Source: Meiothermus hypogaeus
Lineage (GTDB): Bacteria > Deinococcota > Deinococci > Deinococcales > Thermaceae
NCBI RefSeq assembly: GCF_003574035.1
Contig: NZ_QWKY01000011.1
Location: forward strand, 1-63,219
Direction: 5' to 3'
Length of the DNA: 63,219 bases
Shown here piece by piece: positions 7,818 through 20,212 of the stretch (positions are counted from its first letter, which is position 1; each line of letters begins with the position of its first letter). Under the pieces are notes generated by a model. That model worked only from the letters and a program-made list of their open reading frames with translations, was not told the origin of the DNA and searched no databases. The position numbers and the translations under genes were made by a program.

Positions 7818-8843
7818 GTGGACGAACTGAAAAAAGCCCTACTGGCCGAGCCCCTATCCCAGACCGAGGCCCATGCCCTGATGCAGCGCATCATGTCGGG
7901 CGACCTGACCCCGGTGCAGACCGCCGGGGTGTTGATGGCCTTGCGCACCCGGGGCGAAACCGCCGAGGAAATTGCTGGATTTGCCGCGGGGATGCGCGAA
8001 GCAGCGCTGCGCGTAGAAACCCGGCGCAAGCCCCTTATGGACATCGTGGGTACCGGGGGGGTGGCCCCGGATGCCTTCAATATTTCCACCACCACCTGCT
8101 TTGTGGTGGCTGCGGGCGGGGTCGCGGTGGCCAAGCACGGCAACCGCGCCGCATCTTCCCGGTCGGGGTCTTTTGATTTGCTCGAGGCCCTGGGGGTGCG
8201 CATCGATCTTCCGCTTGAAAAAGTGGCCGAGGCCATCGAGACCCTGGGCCTGGGCTTTTTGTTTGCCCGCAACCACCACCCGGCCATGCGCTATGTGGCC
8301 CCGGTGCGGGCCGAGCTGGGGGTGCGCACCGTTTTTAACCTGCTGGGCCCCCTGACCAACCCGGCTTTTGCCAGCCTGAACCTGGTGGGTGTGAGCAGCC
8401 CCGGGCTGGTAGAACCGTTTGCCAGGGTGCTGCGCGATCTGGGCTCGAGCCGGGCTTTGGTGGTGCATGGCCGGATGGCCCGCGGGGGGGGCCTCGAGGC
8501 TATCGACGAACTGGTGCTGGGTGAAAACACCGTGGCCGAACTAAAAGACGGACAGATTCGGCTGTATGAGCTCCGTCCTGAGGAAGTGGGGCTGCCACCG
8601 GCCCCCTACGACGCAATTGGTGGAGGCACCGCAGCCGAAAATGCTGTGGAGGCACGGGCCATTCTGAGCGGCCAGCAAAAAGGCCCCAAACGTGATGCAG
8701 TGGCTTTAAATGCCGGAGCGGCTTTTTACTTAGCTGGTAAAGCCTCCGGCATCGCCGAGGGGGTTGCGCTGGCCCAGACATTGCTGGACAGTGGGGCGGG
8801 CCTCGAGGTGCTCGAGCGCCTGGTCAAGCTCACCCAGGCATGA
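7818..8843 (+). CDS. trpD: Anthranilate phosphoribosyltransferase
   Basis: This 341-residue enzyme transfers phosphoribose from PRPP to anthranilate, the second step of tryptophan synthesis. The GTGG PRPP-binding motif (DIVGTGGV), the NISTT block, the KHGNRAASSRSGS loop, and the VFNLLGPLTNP and DELVLGE motifs are all present. The GTG start at 7818 is chosen over ATG 7791 because GGAGG at 7809-7813 is positioned for it and the resulting N-terminus (MDELKKALL) matches what I remember of Thermus TrpD. The shift from trpG by three glycosyltransferase genes is unusual. It overlaps the LpxB-like gene by ATGA. Confidence 0.95.
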   Translation: MDELKKALLAEPLSQTEAHALMQRIMSGDLTPVQTAGVLMALRTRGETAEEIAGFAAGMREAALRVETRRKPLMDIVGTGGVAPDAFNISTTTCFVVAAGGVAVAKHGNRAASSRSGSFDLLEALGVRIDLPLEKVAEAIETLGLGFLFARNHHPAMRYVAPVRAELGVRTVFNLLGPLTNPAFASLNLVGVSSPGLVEPFARVLRDLGSSRALVVHGRMARGGGLEAIDELVLGENTVAELKDGQIRLYELRPEEVGLPPAPYDAIGGGTAAENAVEARAILSGQQKGPKRDAVALNAGAAFYLAGKASGIAEGVALAQTLLDSGAGLEVLERLVKLTQA

Positions 8844-10015
8844 GAAAAATTGTGGTGGTTTCCAATGGCCACGGCGAGGACATCATCGGGGCGGTGCTGG
8901 CCTGGGAGCTGCAAAGGCTGGGCTATGCGCTACAGGCGGTACCGCTGGTGGGCCGCGGCCAAGCCTACGAGCAGGCGGGTTTTGCTGTGCTGGGGCCGCG
9001 CCAGGAGATGCCCTCGGGCGGCTTCGCCTTGCAAAGCCCGGCAGCCGTCTGGGCCGACCTGAAAGCGGGCTGGGTCTCGATGAGTCTGGCGCACTACCGC
9101 GCCGTGAAGGAGGCCGCGCGAGAAGCGGCGGCTACGTTGGTGGTGGGGGATGTCTATGCCCTGCTGGTGGGCCATTTTATGGGGCGGCCCCCGCTTTATC
9201 TGATGCAGTGCCGCTCCTCGCTGCGGGCCTGGCAGCCGCAGGGCTGGAGCCGGCCCTACAGCGCCCTCGAGCGCTTTCTGATGCGCCGGGCGGCGGGGGT
9301 GTATCCGCGCGAACCGGAGGGCGAGCGCTGGCTCAAGGCCCACGGCGTAGCCCAGGCCCGCTACCTGGGTAACCCCATGCTCGATGCGCCGGAACAGGGG
9401 CCGCTCGATCTGACCCCACCCTATTTACTGCTCCTGCCGGGCTCGCGCAGCGATGCCTACGAAAGCCTGCCCAAAATGCTCGAGGCGGTTCGTCTCTTGA
9501 ACGACCTGGGCCTCACACCGGTGGTGGCCTGGGCCGGCCTGCCTATGGAGGCCGTGGCCGGGTGGTGGCTGGAGAGCACCGGCAAAGCGGTGGGCCTGAC
9601 CCACCGCTTTCAGCACCCCGACGGCACGGTGGTCTACCTGGTGCAAAAAGCCTTCAAAACTGTGCTGGAAGGGGCTGCTGTCGGTATTTCCACCAGCGGC
9701 ACAGCCGCCGAACAGGCCGCCGGCTTTGGGGTGCCGCTGGTGGGGTTTCCCACCGGTGGGCCGCAGTATACCCCGGCCTTTGCCGCACAGCAGAAGCGCT
9801 TGCTGGGCGAAGCCCTGCTGCTGGTAGAACCCCACCCCCAGGCCATTGCCCAGGGTGTACGGCAGTTGCTGGCCTCGCCCGAACGCCTGCAGCAAGCCCG
9901 GGCCGACGGACAGGCCGCCATGGGCGTGCCTGGGGCGGCCCGGCGAATTGCCTTGGAGATTCACGGGCAGTTGCAAGCTATGGATTCGGGCCAAGGGCAA
10001 TCCCGGTCTCGATAA
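8840..10015 (+). CDS. LpxB-like glycosyltransferase (lipid-A-disaccharide synthase-related)
   Basis: This 391-residue protein resembles the lipid-A-disaccharide synthase-related family found in cyanobacteria and Deinococcota, organisms that mostly lack standard lipid A. The N-terminal IVVVSNGHGEDIIGAVLAWEL and the C-terminal half with LLLPGSRSDAY, GISTSGTAAEQAAGFGVPLVGFPTGGPQYTPAFA and a terminal helix fit a GT-B fold with UDP-sugar binding in the second domain. A function in glycolipid synthesis is inference. Its start overlaps the trpD stop, and its 3' end overlaps the convergent gene below by 38 bases. Together with the three GT2 genes it makes the trp cluster partly an envelope-glycan cluster. 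Confidence 0.8.
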   Translation: MRKIVVVSNGHGEDIIGAVLAWELQRLGYALQAVPLVGRGQAYEQAGFAVLGPRQEMPSGGFALQSPAAVWADLKAGWVSMSLAHYRAVKEAAREAAATLVVGDVYALLVGHFMGRPPLYLMQCRSSLRAWQPQGWSRPYSALERFLMRRAAGVYPREPEGERWLKAHGVAQARYLGNPMLDAPEQGPLDLTPPYLLLLPGSRSDAYESLPKMLEAVRLLNDLGLTPVVAWAGLPMEAVAGWWLESTGKAVGLTHRFQHPDGTVVYLVQKAFKTVLEGAAVGISTSGTAAEQAAGFGVPLVGFPTGGPQYTPAFAAQQKRLLGEALLLVEPHPQAIAQGVRQLLASPERLQQARADGQAAMGVPGAARRIALEIHGQLQAMDSGQGQSRSR

Positions 10016-10397
10016 AACGCCACCACAAGAGCAAGCCCACCAGGCTGGCCCAGAAAAAATAAGGCCCTACCTGCTCGGGCGCTTTTTCCAGGCTTTTGCG
10101 AAACCAGCCCCCAGGCCCCAGGCCGCTCACAAACCACAAAATGCTGGCGGCCAGGAGGCCATACACGGCGTGCAGCCAGGTCACGCCGCCCATAAAGAGC
10201 GTGCGCACCAGCAGCTCCACCCCAATGGCCACTACGGCAAACCCCGCCGTGAACTTGAAAAAGCGCAACTGCCTGGGGTTGGGTTCCCGCACCAGCAGGG
10301 GCAGGTTATTAAGCAACGAAGCCCCAATCAGGAGCAGCGCAATCAGGTTGAGCAGGCCGCGCAGCCCGATGATATAAACCGGAAGGGGAATTTCCAT
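9978..10397 (-). CDS. Small integral membrane protein of unknown function
   Basis: This 139-residue protein has about four hydrophobic segments (IIGLRGLLNLIALLLIG, FTAGFAVVAIGVELLV, WLHAVYGLLAASILWFVSGL, YFFWASLVGLLLWW) joined by short charged loops. No family was recognised and no catalytic motif is seen. It may follow the amidase gene on the same strand: the amidase stop at 10410 is only 12 bases upstream of this start, so the two are probably co-transcribed. The last 38 bases overlap the convergent LpxB-like gene. Confidence 0.7.
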   Translation of the reverse strand: MEIPLPVYIIGLRGLLNLIALLLIGASLLNNLPLLVREPNPRQLRFFKFTAGFAVVAIGVELLVRTLFMGGVTWLHAVYGLLAASILWFVSGLGPGGWFRKSLEKAPEQVGPYFFWASLVGLLLWWRFIETGIALGPNP

Positions 10398-10409
10398 GCC
10401 AGCGAGAAT

Positions 10410-12038
10410 TTACGGAAGAACAGGGGGTTTGTGGATGTTAAGCTGGTCTGCTACTGCTTGGGCCAGCCCGATGAGCAGCGGATCTTGCAGGGGTTGCCCT
10501 ACCAGTGAAGCTCCGACCGGTTCGCCGCTTTCGCGGTAACCTGCGGGTAGGTTCACGACCGGGAAACCCGAGGTGGAGGTGAGCACGCTCAAGCTGTTGC
10601 TCACCGTCAGCAGCACCTCCACCTGGCTCGTTTGCATCACGTCCAGGAGACGTTCGCTGCCCTGCAGGCGGTTCTTGGAAACCAGGGCTTCGTACTCGGC
10701 CTCGGAAAACGGGTGGGCGAGTGAGGCCTCGAGCAAATCCTGCCCATAGCGCATGGCCTCGGGGTGCTGACGGTTGTACTCGATCACGTCTTGCAGACCC
10801 CGAATGGCTGCCCCGGTGGTTTGCAGATACCGGGCCAGATCGCGCCGCATGCCGGCGTGCAACACCGGCATCATCTGGATGGAGCTTTCCGGAAAAGGCA
10901 CTTCCACCACCTCTACGCCCAGCGTAGAGAGCGCCTGGGCCACCTGCGCCAGGGCTTCCGCGTCGCCCTTGCGCTGGGTGTGCTGTACCCAGCCCACCCG
11001 AAGGGGCAGAGAGAAAGCGGGAGGGGTGGCAGGGAAAGAGAACCGGGCGGCAATTTCTGTGGTGGTATCGGTAGGGTCGTGGCCTGCTATCACCGACATC
11101 AGCACGGCCAGGTCGGCGGCGCTTTTGGTCATGGGGCCGGCGGTGTCCTGGGCGGCAGTGATGGGGATGATGCGATCGCGGCTCACCAGGCCCAGGGTGG
11201 GTTTGAGGGTGAACACGCTGTTCTGGGCGGCGGGGTAGATGAGCGAGCCGGAGGTCTCGGAGCCGATGCCGGCCACGGCCAGGTTGGCCGCCACTGCTAC
11301 GGCGGTGCCGCTGCTGCTGCCCCCCACGTCAAAGGGGCCGTAGGGGTTGCGGGTATGGCCGCCCAGGGTGCTGTAGCCGTTTACCGACTGGCTGGTCATG
11401 AAATTGGCCCACTCCGAAAGGTTGTTCTTGCCCAGAATCACTGCCCCGGCAGCCCGCAACTTCTGCACAATAAAGGCATCCTGGTCGGCCATGTGCTCGG
11501 CCAGCACGGCAGCGCCTGCGGTGGTGTGCAGGGGGCCTACCGTGGAGATGTTGTCCTTGAGGCTGAGGGGAATGCCGTGGAGTACCCCGCGCAGCTTCCC
11601 CTGCCGACGCTCTGCGTCGCGGGCGCGGGCTTCCTCGAGCACCGCCGGATTCAGTTCCAGATAAGCCCGCAACCGGTCGTTGTAGCGCCGGATGCGCCAC
11701 AGGTAAAACAGCGTGAGCTGCTCAGAGGTGAGGCGTCCGGTCTGCATTTCAGCCTGAAGTTCTGAGATGGTGGCCCGTTGGGTCAGGGTTTGCAAATGCT
11801 CGAGCAGGGGTGTCTCAAGCTGCGCCAGCGCCGCCTCGAAGGGGCCAAAGTCCAGTGGACGCCGCAGTGGATAGCTGTGCTCGGCATTTTGTTCGGCCAC
11901 CTGACGGGCCACAAAGCTTTCCCAGTCGCGTTTATTCGGATTCAGACGTTTTTCAGCAGCCTGGCTCATCGCCCACCACACTACCAGCCCCAAACCCAGG
12001 AAAACCAGGGCCGAGAACAGTTGTAGCCTCCTGGGCAT
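10410..12038 (-). CDS. Amidase-signature family hydrolase, membrane-anchored
   Basis: This 542-residue protein has one N-terminal membrane helix (LFSALVFLGLGLVVWWAM), followed by a complete amidase-signature domain. The catalytic triad is visible as Lys in PLSLKDNIS, the cis-Ser in the GGSSSGTAVAVAA block and the nucleophile Ser in GSETSGSLIYPA. The domain order and length match periplasmic amidases that hydrolyse small amides or peptides; the substrate is unknown. On the coding strand CATACT lies seven bases before the ATG with no Shine-Dalgarno sequence, so a leaderless message is likely. The small membrane gene follows 12 bases downstream. Confidence 0.9.
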   Translation of the reverse strand: MPRRLQLFSALVFLGLGLVVWWAMSQAAEKRLNPNKRDWESFVARQVAEQNAEHSYPLRRPLDFGPFEAALAQLETPLLEHLQTLTQRATISELQAEMQTGRLTSEQLTLFYLWRIRRYNDRLRAYLELNPAVLEEARARDAERRQGKLRGVLHGIPLSLKDNISTVGPLHTTAGAAVLAEHMADQDAFIVQKLRAAGAVILGKNNLSEWANFMTSQSVNGYSTLGGHTRNPYGPFDVGGSSSGTAVAVAANLAVAGIGSETSGSLIYPAAQNSVFTLKPTLGLVSRDRIIPITAAQDTAGPMTKSAADLAVLMSVIAGHDPTDTTTEIAARFSFPATPPAFSLPLRVGWVQHTQRKGDAEALAQVAQALSTLGVEVVEVPFPESSIQMMPVLHAGMRRDLARYLQTTGAAIRGLQDVIEYNRQHPEAMRYGQDLLEASLAHPFSEAEYEALVSKNRLQGSERLLDVMQTSQVEVLLTVSNSLSVLTSTSGFPVVNLPAGYRESGEPVGASLVGQPLQDPLLIGLAQAVADQLNIHKPPVLP

Positions 12039-12080
12039 AGGGTTCAGTATGGCGGTGACCCGACCGCCAATAATGTGGAT

Positions 12081-12096
12081 ACCCCCATTTGGGGGT
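12081..12096. repeat. Short perfect inverted repeat
   Basis: ACCCCC and GGGGGT flank ATTT, a perfect 6-bp stem in the 210-base gap between the divergent amidase and the gene at 12249. It is too far from either start to be a terminator and has no T run, so an operator or a chance GC hairpin are both possible. Confidence 0.35.
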
Positions 12097-12248
12097 GTAG
12101 TGAAGGAATAACCCCTCCTGAAGGCAACCCACAGACCTGCACCTGGGCCTCATCTGCCACGTAACGCCGCTATGGCTTAAATATCACAGGGCACCCATGA
12201 AAATCTCGCTACCCTTGGTTGGAGTAGCTCTACTTCTTTCGGATTCTT

Positions 12249-13166
12249 ATGCAAGAACTTTTCTCCAACGCTCCAGCGCACTGGCCCAAGGTTCATATCG
12301 AGGGCCTGATCAAAAGCAGTGCTCCCGAGGTGAAAGCGGCCAATCGTCTGTTGTTTGCAACCACGGTAGAGACCGTTTTTCGTAAGTCGGGCATCCAGGT
12401 GCTGGAGGCCGATGTGCTGCGCCTGACCCGCGAGGGGGTGCTGGAAATTCCCCTGCGGGTGCGGGCCGAGGACGGCGAATACGACCTGTTTTTCTACCCC
12501 ATCGCCGATGAAAAAGCAGCCGCCCACTATGTGGCGGTGCACGAGCTGGCCCAGAAGTGGGGGCGTATTCGCCCGGTTTTTTACAGCACCGACGATTTGC
12601 TGGCCATTTACCCCGAAACCCTCGAGCCCGTCACCCGCCGCGACCGCCTCTACATCCAGGCTGCGCTCTCTGCCCCCAAAGGGCAGTATGCGATGTGGTG
12701 GGCTCAAGCGCCTGGCGAGCTGTTTCACTACAGCTCTACCTACGACCTTTTTGACCGGATCTACCGCGAGATCAATGGCTTCGAAATGCGGGCTTTTGCC
12801 CTGATTTTGCTCGAGCTCGGCATGATTCAAGAAGAGTACGAGTTCACCTCCTCGACCTTCCCGGATAGCACCGTGGAGATACCCGTAGAAGGCCCCGAAG
12901 GGGTGCCCATCCTCATTTCTTTCTCGCAGCAACGGGGGCTGCGTTTCCATTTCCACATGGATCGCGCGAGCGCCGAGTACCGCGACCTGTTCTTGAATCT
13001 GTTTTTGCTGCGCCTGAAAAGCTGGCGCAAGGAAACCGACCTCGAGCACATCAAACGCCTGGATAGCCCTGCCTACATCTGGTGGCGCGAATTGGGCCGG
13101 CGCCTCCGGCTTAGCACCAGCTCGGGCGAGCACGCCATTAGCGCGGTGGGATCGGTCAAGCGCTAA
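12249..13166 (+). CDS. Conserved-looking cytoplasmic protein of unknown function
   Basis: This 305-residue protein has no signal peptide or membrane helix. It has a mixed alpha/beta composition with many aromatic and acidic residues, and regions such as LFFYPIADEKAAAHYVAVHELAQKW and RLRFHFHMDRASAEYRDLF-like helices. No domain was recognised and no catalytic signature stands out. There is no clear ribosome site before ATG 12249; the frame has no good alternative start before LFSNAP. It ends one base before the convergent lipoprotein gene, with no room for a separate terminator on either side. Base composition and codon use look like its neighbours. Confidence 0.65.
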   Translation: MQELFSNAPAHWPKVHIEGLIKSSAPEVKAANRLLFATTVETVFRKSGIQVLEADVLRLTREGVLEIPLRVRAEDGEYDLFFYPIADEKAAAHYVAVHELAQKWGRIRPVFYSTDDLLAIYPETLEPVTRRDRLYIQAALSAPKGQYAMWWAQAPGELFHYSSTYDLFDRIYREINGFEMRAFALILLELGMIQEEYEFTSSTFPDSTVEIPVEGPEGVPILISFSQQRGLRFHFHMDRASAEYRDLFLNLFLLRLKSWRKETDLEHIKRLDSPAYIWWRELGRRLRLSTSSGEHAISAVGSVKR

Positions 13167-13643
13167 TTAGGGCGCGTAACAATTCGCTACGTCCACATTG
13201 GGCAGCTTGAGTACACCCGGGCGCTCCCCATTGCTGCCGATGGCCTGTAGTTCGATATCCATCGGGTAGACCTGGCGGGGGTTGGGTTGCGGGATGGCCT
13301 GGGCCGAGGCACCGCTGGGCTCGAGGGTGGCGAGGTTAATGAAGAGCCGGGCTTCCCCAGCGGTCAGGGTGTTGACCCGCAGGCCGGTGGGTGGGGCGCT
13401 CAAATCGGCGATATTGACCGCAACAGACGACTTGCCGTTGGGGGTAAAGAGCAGGTTCACGCCCTTGAGGGTTCCGGTGTAGTTGAAGGATAGGTTGAGT
13501 TCGCGCACGCTGCCCGAGAGGGTGCAGGGTTCTTTGGGCGCGGTGAGGTTGAAGGCACTGAAACCCCCCACAATCTGCGAACAAGCCCCCAGCAGCCCGA
13601 CCCCCAACAGCCCTGCAATAATAACAATGGTTCTCATGGACAT
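13167..13643 (-). CDS. Putative lipoprotein of unknown function
   Basis: This 158-residue protein begins with a lipoprotein signal peptide: a short basic start, a hydrophobic stretch and the lipobox LLGAC at the cleavage Cys near residue 21. The mature part is rich in Ser, Thr, Asn and Pro with beta-like segments and contains NFTL-type strands; no family was recognised. AAAGGGG lies at useful distance before ATG 13643, and a second ATG two codons later is possible. It is convergent with the unknown gene at 12249 and divergent from gyrB across a roughly 290-base AT-richer spacer. Confidence 0.65.
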   Translation of the reverse strand: MSMRTIVIIAGLLGVGLLGACSQIVGGFSAFNLTAPKEPCTLSGSVRELNLSFNYTGTLKGVNLLFTPNGKSSVAVNIADLSAPPTGLRVNTLTAGEARLFINLATLEPSGASAQAIPQPNPRQVYPMDIELQAIGSNGERPGVLKLPNVDVANCYAP

Positions 13644-13851
13644 AGCAACCCCTTTCTCCCAAAGACTACGCGGAATTCTGAGGATTGCAGTAAAAAACGA
13701 TGCATCTCAATTCGCTTCTATCGGAATTAGTACAGAGTGCACGATTTGCAGTAACTTGTAAAAATTTGTACGAGACAAGTAAAAGTGCTTGCCCGTAACC
13801 CAGTTAGAGCTTTTACACCACCTTAACATCCTCCGAATTGCTTTGAATTAA

Positions 13852-17549
<3,698 letters not shown>

Positions 17550-17600
17550 GGCCCGATTATCGCTGAGGAATTGCTCGGCAAATGTGGTGTGAAGAGCGCA

Positions 17601-17630
17601 AAAAAAAGGGCGAACTCGAGGGTTCGCCCA
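17601..17630 (-). terminator. Intrinsic terminator of the peptide ABC operon
   Basis: On the minus strand GGGCGAA and TTCGCCC form a perfect 7-bp stem around CCCTCGAG, followed by eight T. It lies about 15 bases after the stop of the substrate-binding protein gene and closes the operon that begins at 21163. Confidence 0.92.
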
Positions 17631-17644
17631 GTGTCTATCAGATG

Positions 17645-19162
17645 CTACTGTAGCCAGGTGTAGCGGAAGGCCAGGTAGCTGGTATTGGGGAAATGCAAAA
17701 AGCCCTGTACGCGGCGGTTCATGGCCTCGTACTGGGCCGAGTGGAACAGGAAGGCCATGGGGCTGTCCTGCAAAACCAGCTCCTGCACCTGGGTGTAGAT
17801 GCGTTGGCGCTCGGCCTGGCTGGCTACGCGGCGGCCCTGCTCCAGAAGCTGAGTAACGCGGTCGTTCTTGTACTTGGAGAGGTTCAGGGCCGAGGTGGGG
17901 TGGAAGGTGTTGAAGAGGTAGTCGTCGGGGTCGGCCTGCCCCGAGGTGCCCAGGAGGGTGACATCGAACTCGCTGCGCAGGGCTTTGGGCAGATAGACGT
18001 TCCAGTCTTCGGCCTGGATGTTGACCCGGATGCCCACCTCGGCCAGGTTGTCGCGGATGACGTCTGCCGGGGTGCGCAGGAAGTCGTAGGTGGAGGTGAC
18101 GTAGAGGTTCATGGTGAAGCCATTGGCCAGGCCGGCTTCGGCCAGAAGCTGCTTGGCTTTGGCCACATCGCGGGTGTTGTAGGGGCTGTTGGTGTAGGCG
18201 TAGGCCCCTGCGGGGATGGTGGTGCCCCGGGCCACAATGCCGCCGGTACCGAAGAGGGCCAGATCCACAATGGCTTTTTTGTCAATGGCATAGGCGATGG
18301 CCTGGCGCACCTTGGGGTTGTTGTAGGGTTCTTTGGTGGTGTTGAAGTAAAGGGCCCGGAAGTTGGCCGAGGGGCCGCCCACCACGGTCAGGTTGCGGTC
18401 GGCCTTAAGCGGGCGCACATCGGCAGCAGTGACGTACTCGATCCAGTCCACCGCCCCGGCCCGCAGGGCAGTGGAGCGGGCGGCGGGGTCGGGGTAGAAG
18501 GTGTAGGTGATGCCATCGAGGTAGGGCAAGGGGCGGCCCTGGTTGTCTTTTTGCCAGTATTTGTCCCACTTACGCACCACCAGCCGGGTCTGGGGGATGT
18601 ACTCCACGAAGCGGAAGGGGCCAGTCCCGATAACGGCTTTGTTCAGGTCGTTGTTGTTTTCCCTGGTTACCTTCTCCGAAACAATCACGTTGGTGCTGAA
18701 GGCCAGCTTGGCCAGCAGCGGCGTAAAAGGCTGGGAAAGGGTGATGACCACGGTGCTGTCGTTGGGCGCCGTGACCGAGCGCACCACCGCAAAGTCGTTG
18801 GCGCGGGGGCTCTTGGTGGCCGGGTCTTTGATACGGTTGATGGAGAAGGCCACATCGGAGGCCTTGAGGGGATCGCCGTTGTGGAAGGTCACACCCGGCC
18901 GCAGGCGGAAGGTCCAGGTCAGGCCATCCTGCGAGACCGTCCAGGACTGGGCCAGCCCCGGCACGATGCGACCTTTGCTGTCGAGCATCACCAGGGTGTC
19001 GTAGATGTTTTCCAGCACGTTGCGGCTGGCGGTGGCGTTGGTGGTGTGGGGGTCGAGCCCTACCGGGTCGGTTTGCATGCCGGCCCGCAGGATGCCGCCC
19101 GACTTTTGCGCCAGCGATACCGCAGCCAGGGCCAGAACCAACAGAACCATCAGTTTTTTCAT
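17645..19162 (-). CDS. Peptide/nickel-type ABC transporter substrate-binding protein
   Basis: This 505-residue periplasmic binding protein belongs to solute-binding family 5 (DppA/OppA). It has a signal peptide (MKKLMVLLVLALAAVSLAQ) and family blocks GLDPHTTNA, LAQSWTVSQDGLTWTFRLRPGVTFHNGDPL, VRQAIAYAIDKKAIV and NLYVTS. There is no lipobox; the mature protein would be soluble. It probably binds di- or oligopeptides, though sugars or nickel are also carried by the family. GAGGCG precedes the ATG. Two permease genes lie upstream on the same strand; the gene has its own promoter candidate at 19186-19191. Confidence 0.93.
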   Translation of the reverse strand: MKKLMVLLVLALAAVSLAQKSGGILRAGMQTDPVGLDPHTTNATASRNVLENIYDTLVMLDSKGRIVPGLAQSWTVSQDGLTWTFRLRPGVTFHNGDPLKASDVAFSINRIKDPATKSPRANDFAVVRSVTAPNDSTVVITLSQPFTPLLAKLAFSTNVIVSEKVTRENNNDLNKAVIGTGPFRFVEYIPQTRLVVRKWDKYWQKDNQGRPLPYLDGITYTFYPDPAARSTALRAGAVDWIEYVTAADVRPLKADRNLTVVGGPSANFRALYFNTTKEPYNNPKVRQAIAYAIDKKAIVDLALFGTGGIVARGTTIPAGAYAYTNSPYNTRDVAKAKQLLAEAGLANGFTMNLYVTSTYDFLRTPADVIRDNLAEVGIRVNIQAEDWNVYLPKALRSEFDVTLLGTSGQADPDDYLFNTFHPTSALNLSKYKNDRVTQLLEQGRRVASQAERQRIYTQVQELVLQDSPMAFLFHSAQYEAMNRRVQGFLHFPNTSYLAFRYTWLQ

Positions 19163-19185
19163 CGCGCCTCCTTGTGTAGCAACTG

Positions 19186-19199
19186 ATTATACCGGTATA
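19186..19199 (-). promoter_or_regulatory. TATAAT box overlapping a 12-bp palindrome
   Basis: The coding strand has TATAAT (19186-19191) about 23 bases before the binding-protein ATG. It overlaps the perfect palindrome TATACCGGTATA (19188-19199), which may be an operator. No good -35 is visible. An internal promoter here would allow more binding protein than permease to be made. Confidence 0.5.
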
Positions 19200-19228
19200 T
19201 AACCACAGTAGTACCGTTTAGTCAGGAG

Positions 19229-20095
19229 CTATCGTTGTCGCAGCCGGGGGTCGAGGGCGTCGCGCAGACCGTCGCCCAGCAGGTTGAAACCCAGCACCAT
19301 CAGCACGATGGCAGAACCGGGCACCAGCGAGCCCCAGGGCGAGAGCGAGAGAAAAGCCCGGCCCTCCGAGACCATAGAGCCCAGGGCTGGAAAGGGCGGC
19401 TGGATGCCCAGCCCCAGAAACGACAGCGCTGCTTCGGCCAGCACGGCATAGGCGAAACGCAGGGTGACCTCGACAATCAGTGGGGCCGCTGCGTTGGGCA
19501 GGATAGTACGGAAAATCATCCGCCCGTCCGAAGCCCCCATGGCCCGCCCGGCTTCCACGTACAGTTCTTCCCGCACGGTCAGCACGGCAGCCCGGGCCAC
19601 CCGAATGAAAGGCCCCACAAACACCACCGAGATGGCCAGGACCAGGTTGATGAAACCGCCCCCCAGAAAGGCCAGGAAAGCAATGGCCAGCAGGATGGCG
19701 GGATAGGCAATCAGGATGTCGGCCAGGCGCGAGATGGTGAGGTCGAGCCAGCCCCGAAAGTAGCCGGCCAGCAGGCCCAGGGTTCCGCCCACCAGCAGCC
19801 CGGCCAGCACCGAGACCGCCGCCACCGAGAGCGAGAAGCGGGCCCCGTAGAGCACCCTCGAGAGCAAATCGCGCCCGTACTGGTCGGTGCCCAGCCAGTG
19901 TTCTGCGGAAGGGCCCGAGAGGCGGTTGGGCGGGTCGAACTTGAGGGGATCCCAGGGGGCAATGATGGGGGCCAGGAGTGCGCCCAGCAGCACCACCAGG
20001 GTAATGGTGCCGCCAATGACCGCCGAGCGGTTGCGCAGGAGGGCCCTGAATGTCAGGGCCCAGTTCGATGGGCTGGCCGAAGCGGGGGTGGTCAC
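19229..20095 (-). CDS. Peptide ABC transporter permease, DppC type
   Basis: This 288-residue inner-membrane permease has six hydrophobic segments and the binding-protein-dependent transport signature (EAGRAMGASDGRMIFRTILPNAAAPLIV) that contacts the ATPase. The N-terminal extension before the first helix and the sequence PWDPLKFDPPNRLSGPSAEHWLGTDQYGRDLLSRVLYG are characteristic of the DppC/OppC subfamily. The GTG start at 20095 is supported by GGAGG eight bases before. It is the second gene of the operon, between the DppB-type permease and the binding protein. No ATPase genes are present in this operon. Confidence 0.93.
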   Translation of the reverse strand: MTTPASASPSNWALTFRALLRNRSAVIGGTITLVVLLGALLAPIIAPWDPLKFDPPNRLSGPSAEHWLGTDQYGRDLLSRVLYGARFSLSVAAVSVLAGLLVGGTLGLLAGYFRGWLDLTISRLADILIAYPAILLAIAFLAFLGGGFINLVLAISVVFVGPFIRVARAAVLTVREELYVEAGRAMGASDGRMIFRTILPNAAAPLIVEVTLRFAYAVLAEAALSFLGLGIQPPFPALGSMVSEGRAFLSLSPWGSLVPGSAIVLMVLGFNLLGDGLRDALDPRLRQR

Positions 20096-20212
20096 GGTTG
20101 TCCTCCGGAGTGGGGAGCTGGCGTCATAGTGAAAAGAAGTTGACTCGAGCGGCCCGGTCTGCAGCCTCTGAGGGTCAAGAAGCTCCAGGAAGCCTTTCGG
20201 CCCTGCGCTGGC

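Noticed and set aside
12197-12385. Short plus-strand frame starting with a signal-like sequence
   Set aside because: It overlaps the longer, better-supported gene at 12249 in another frame and has no ribosome site or conserved domain.
17693-19186. Long open frame on the plus strand opposite the peptide-binding protein
   Set aside because: Shadow of a recognisable DppA-type gene; the translation is Gly/Val-rich without motifs.
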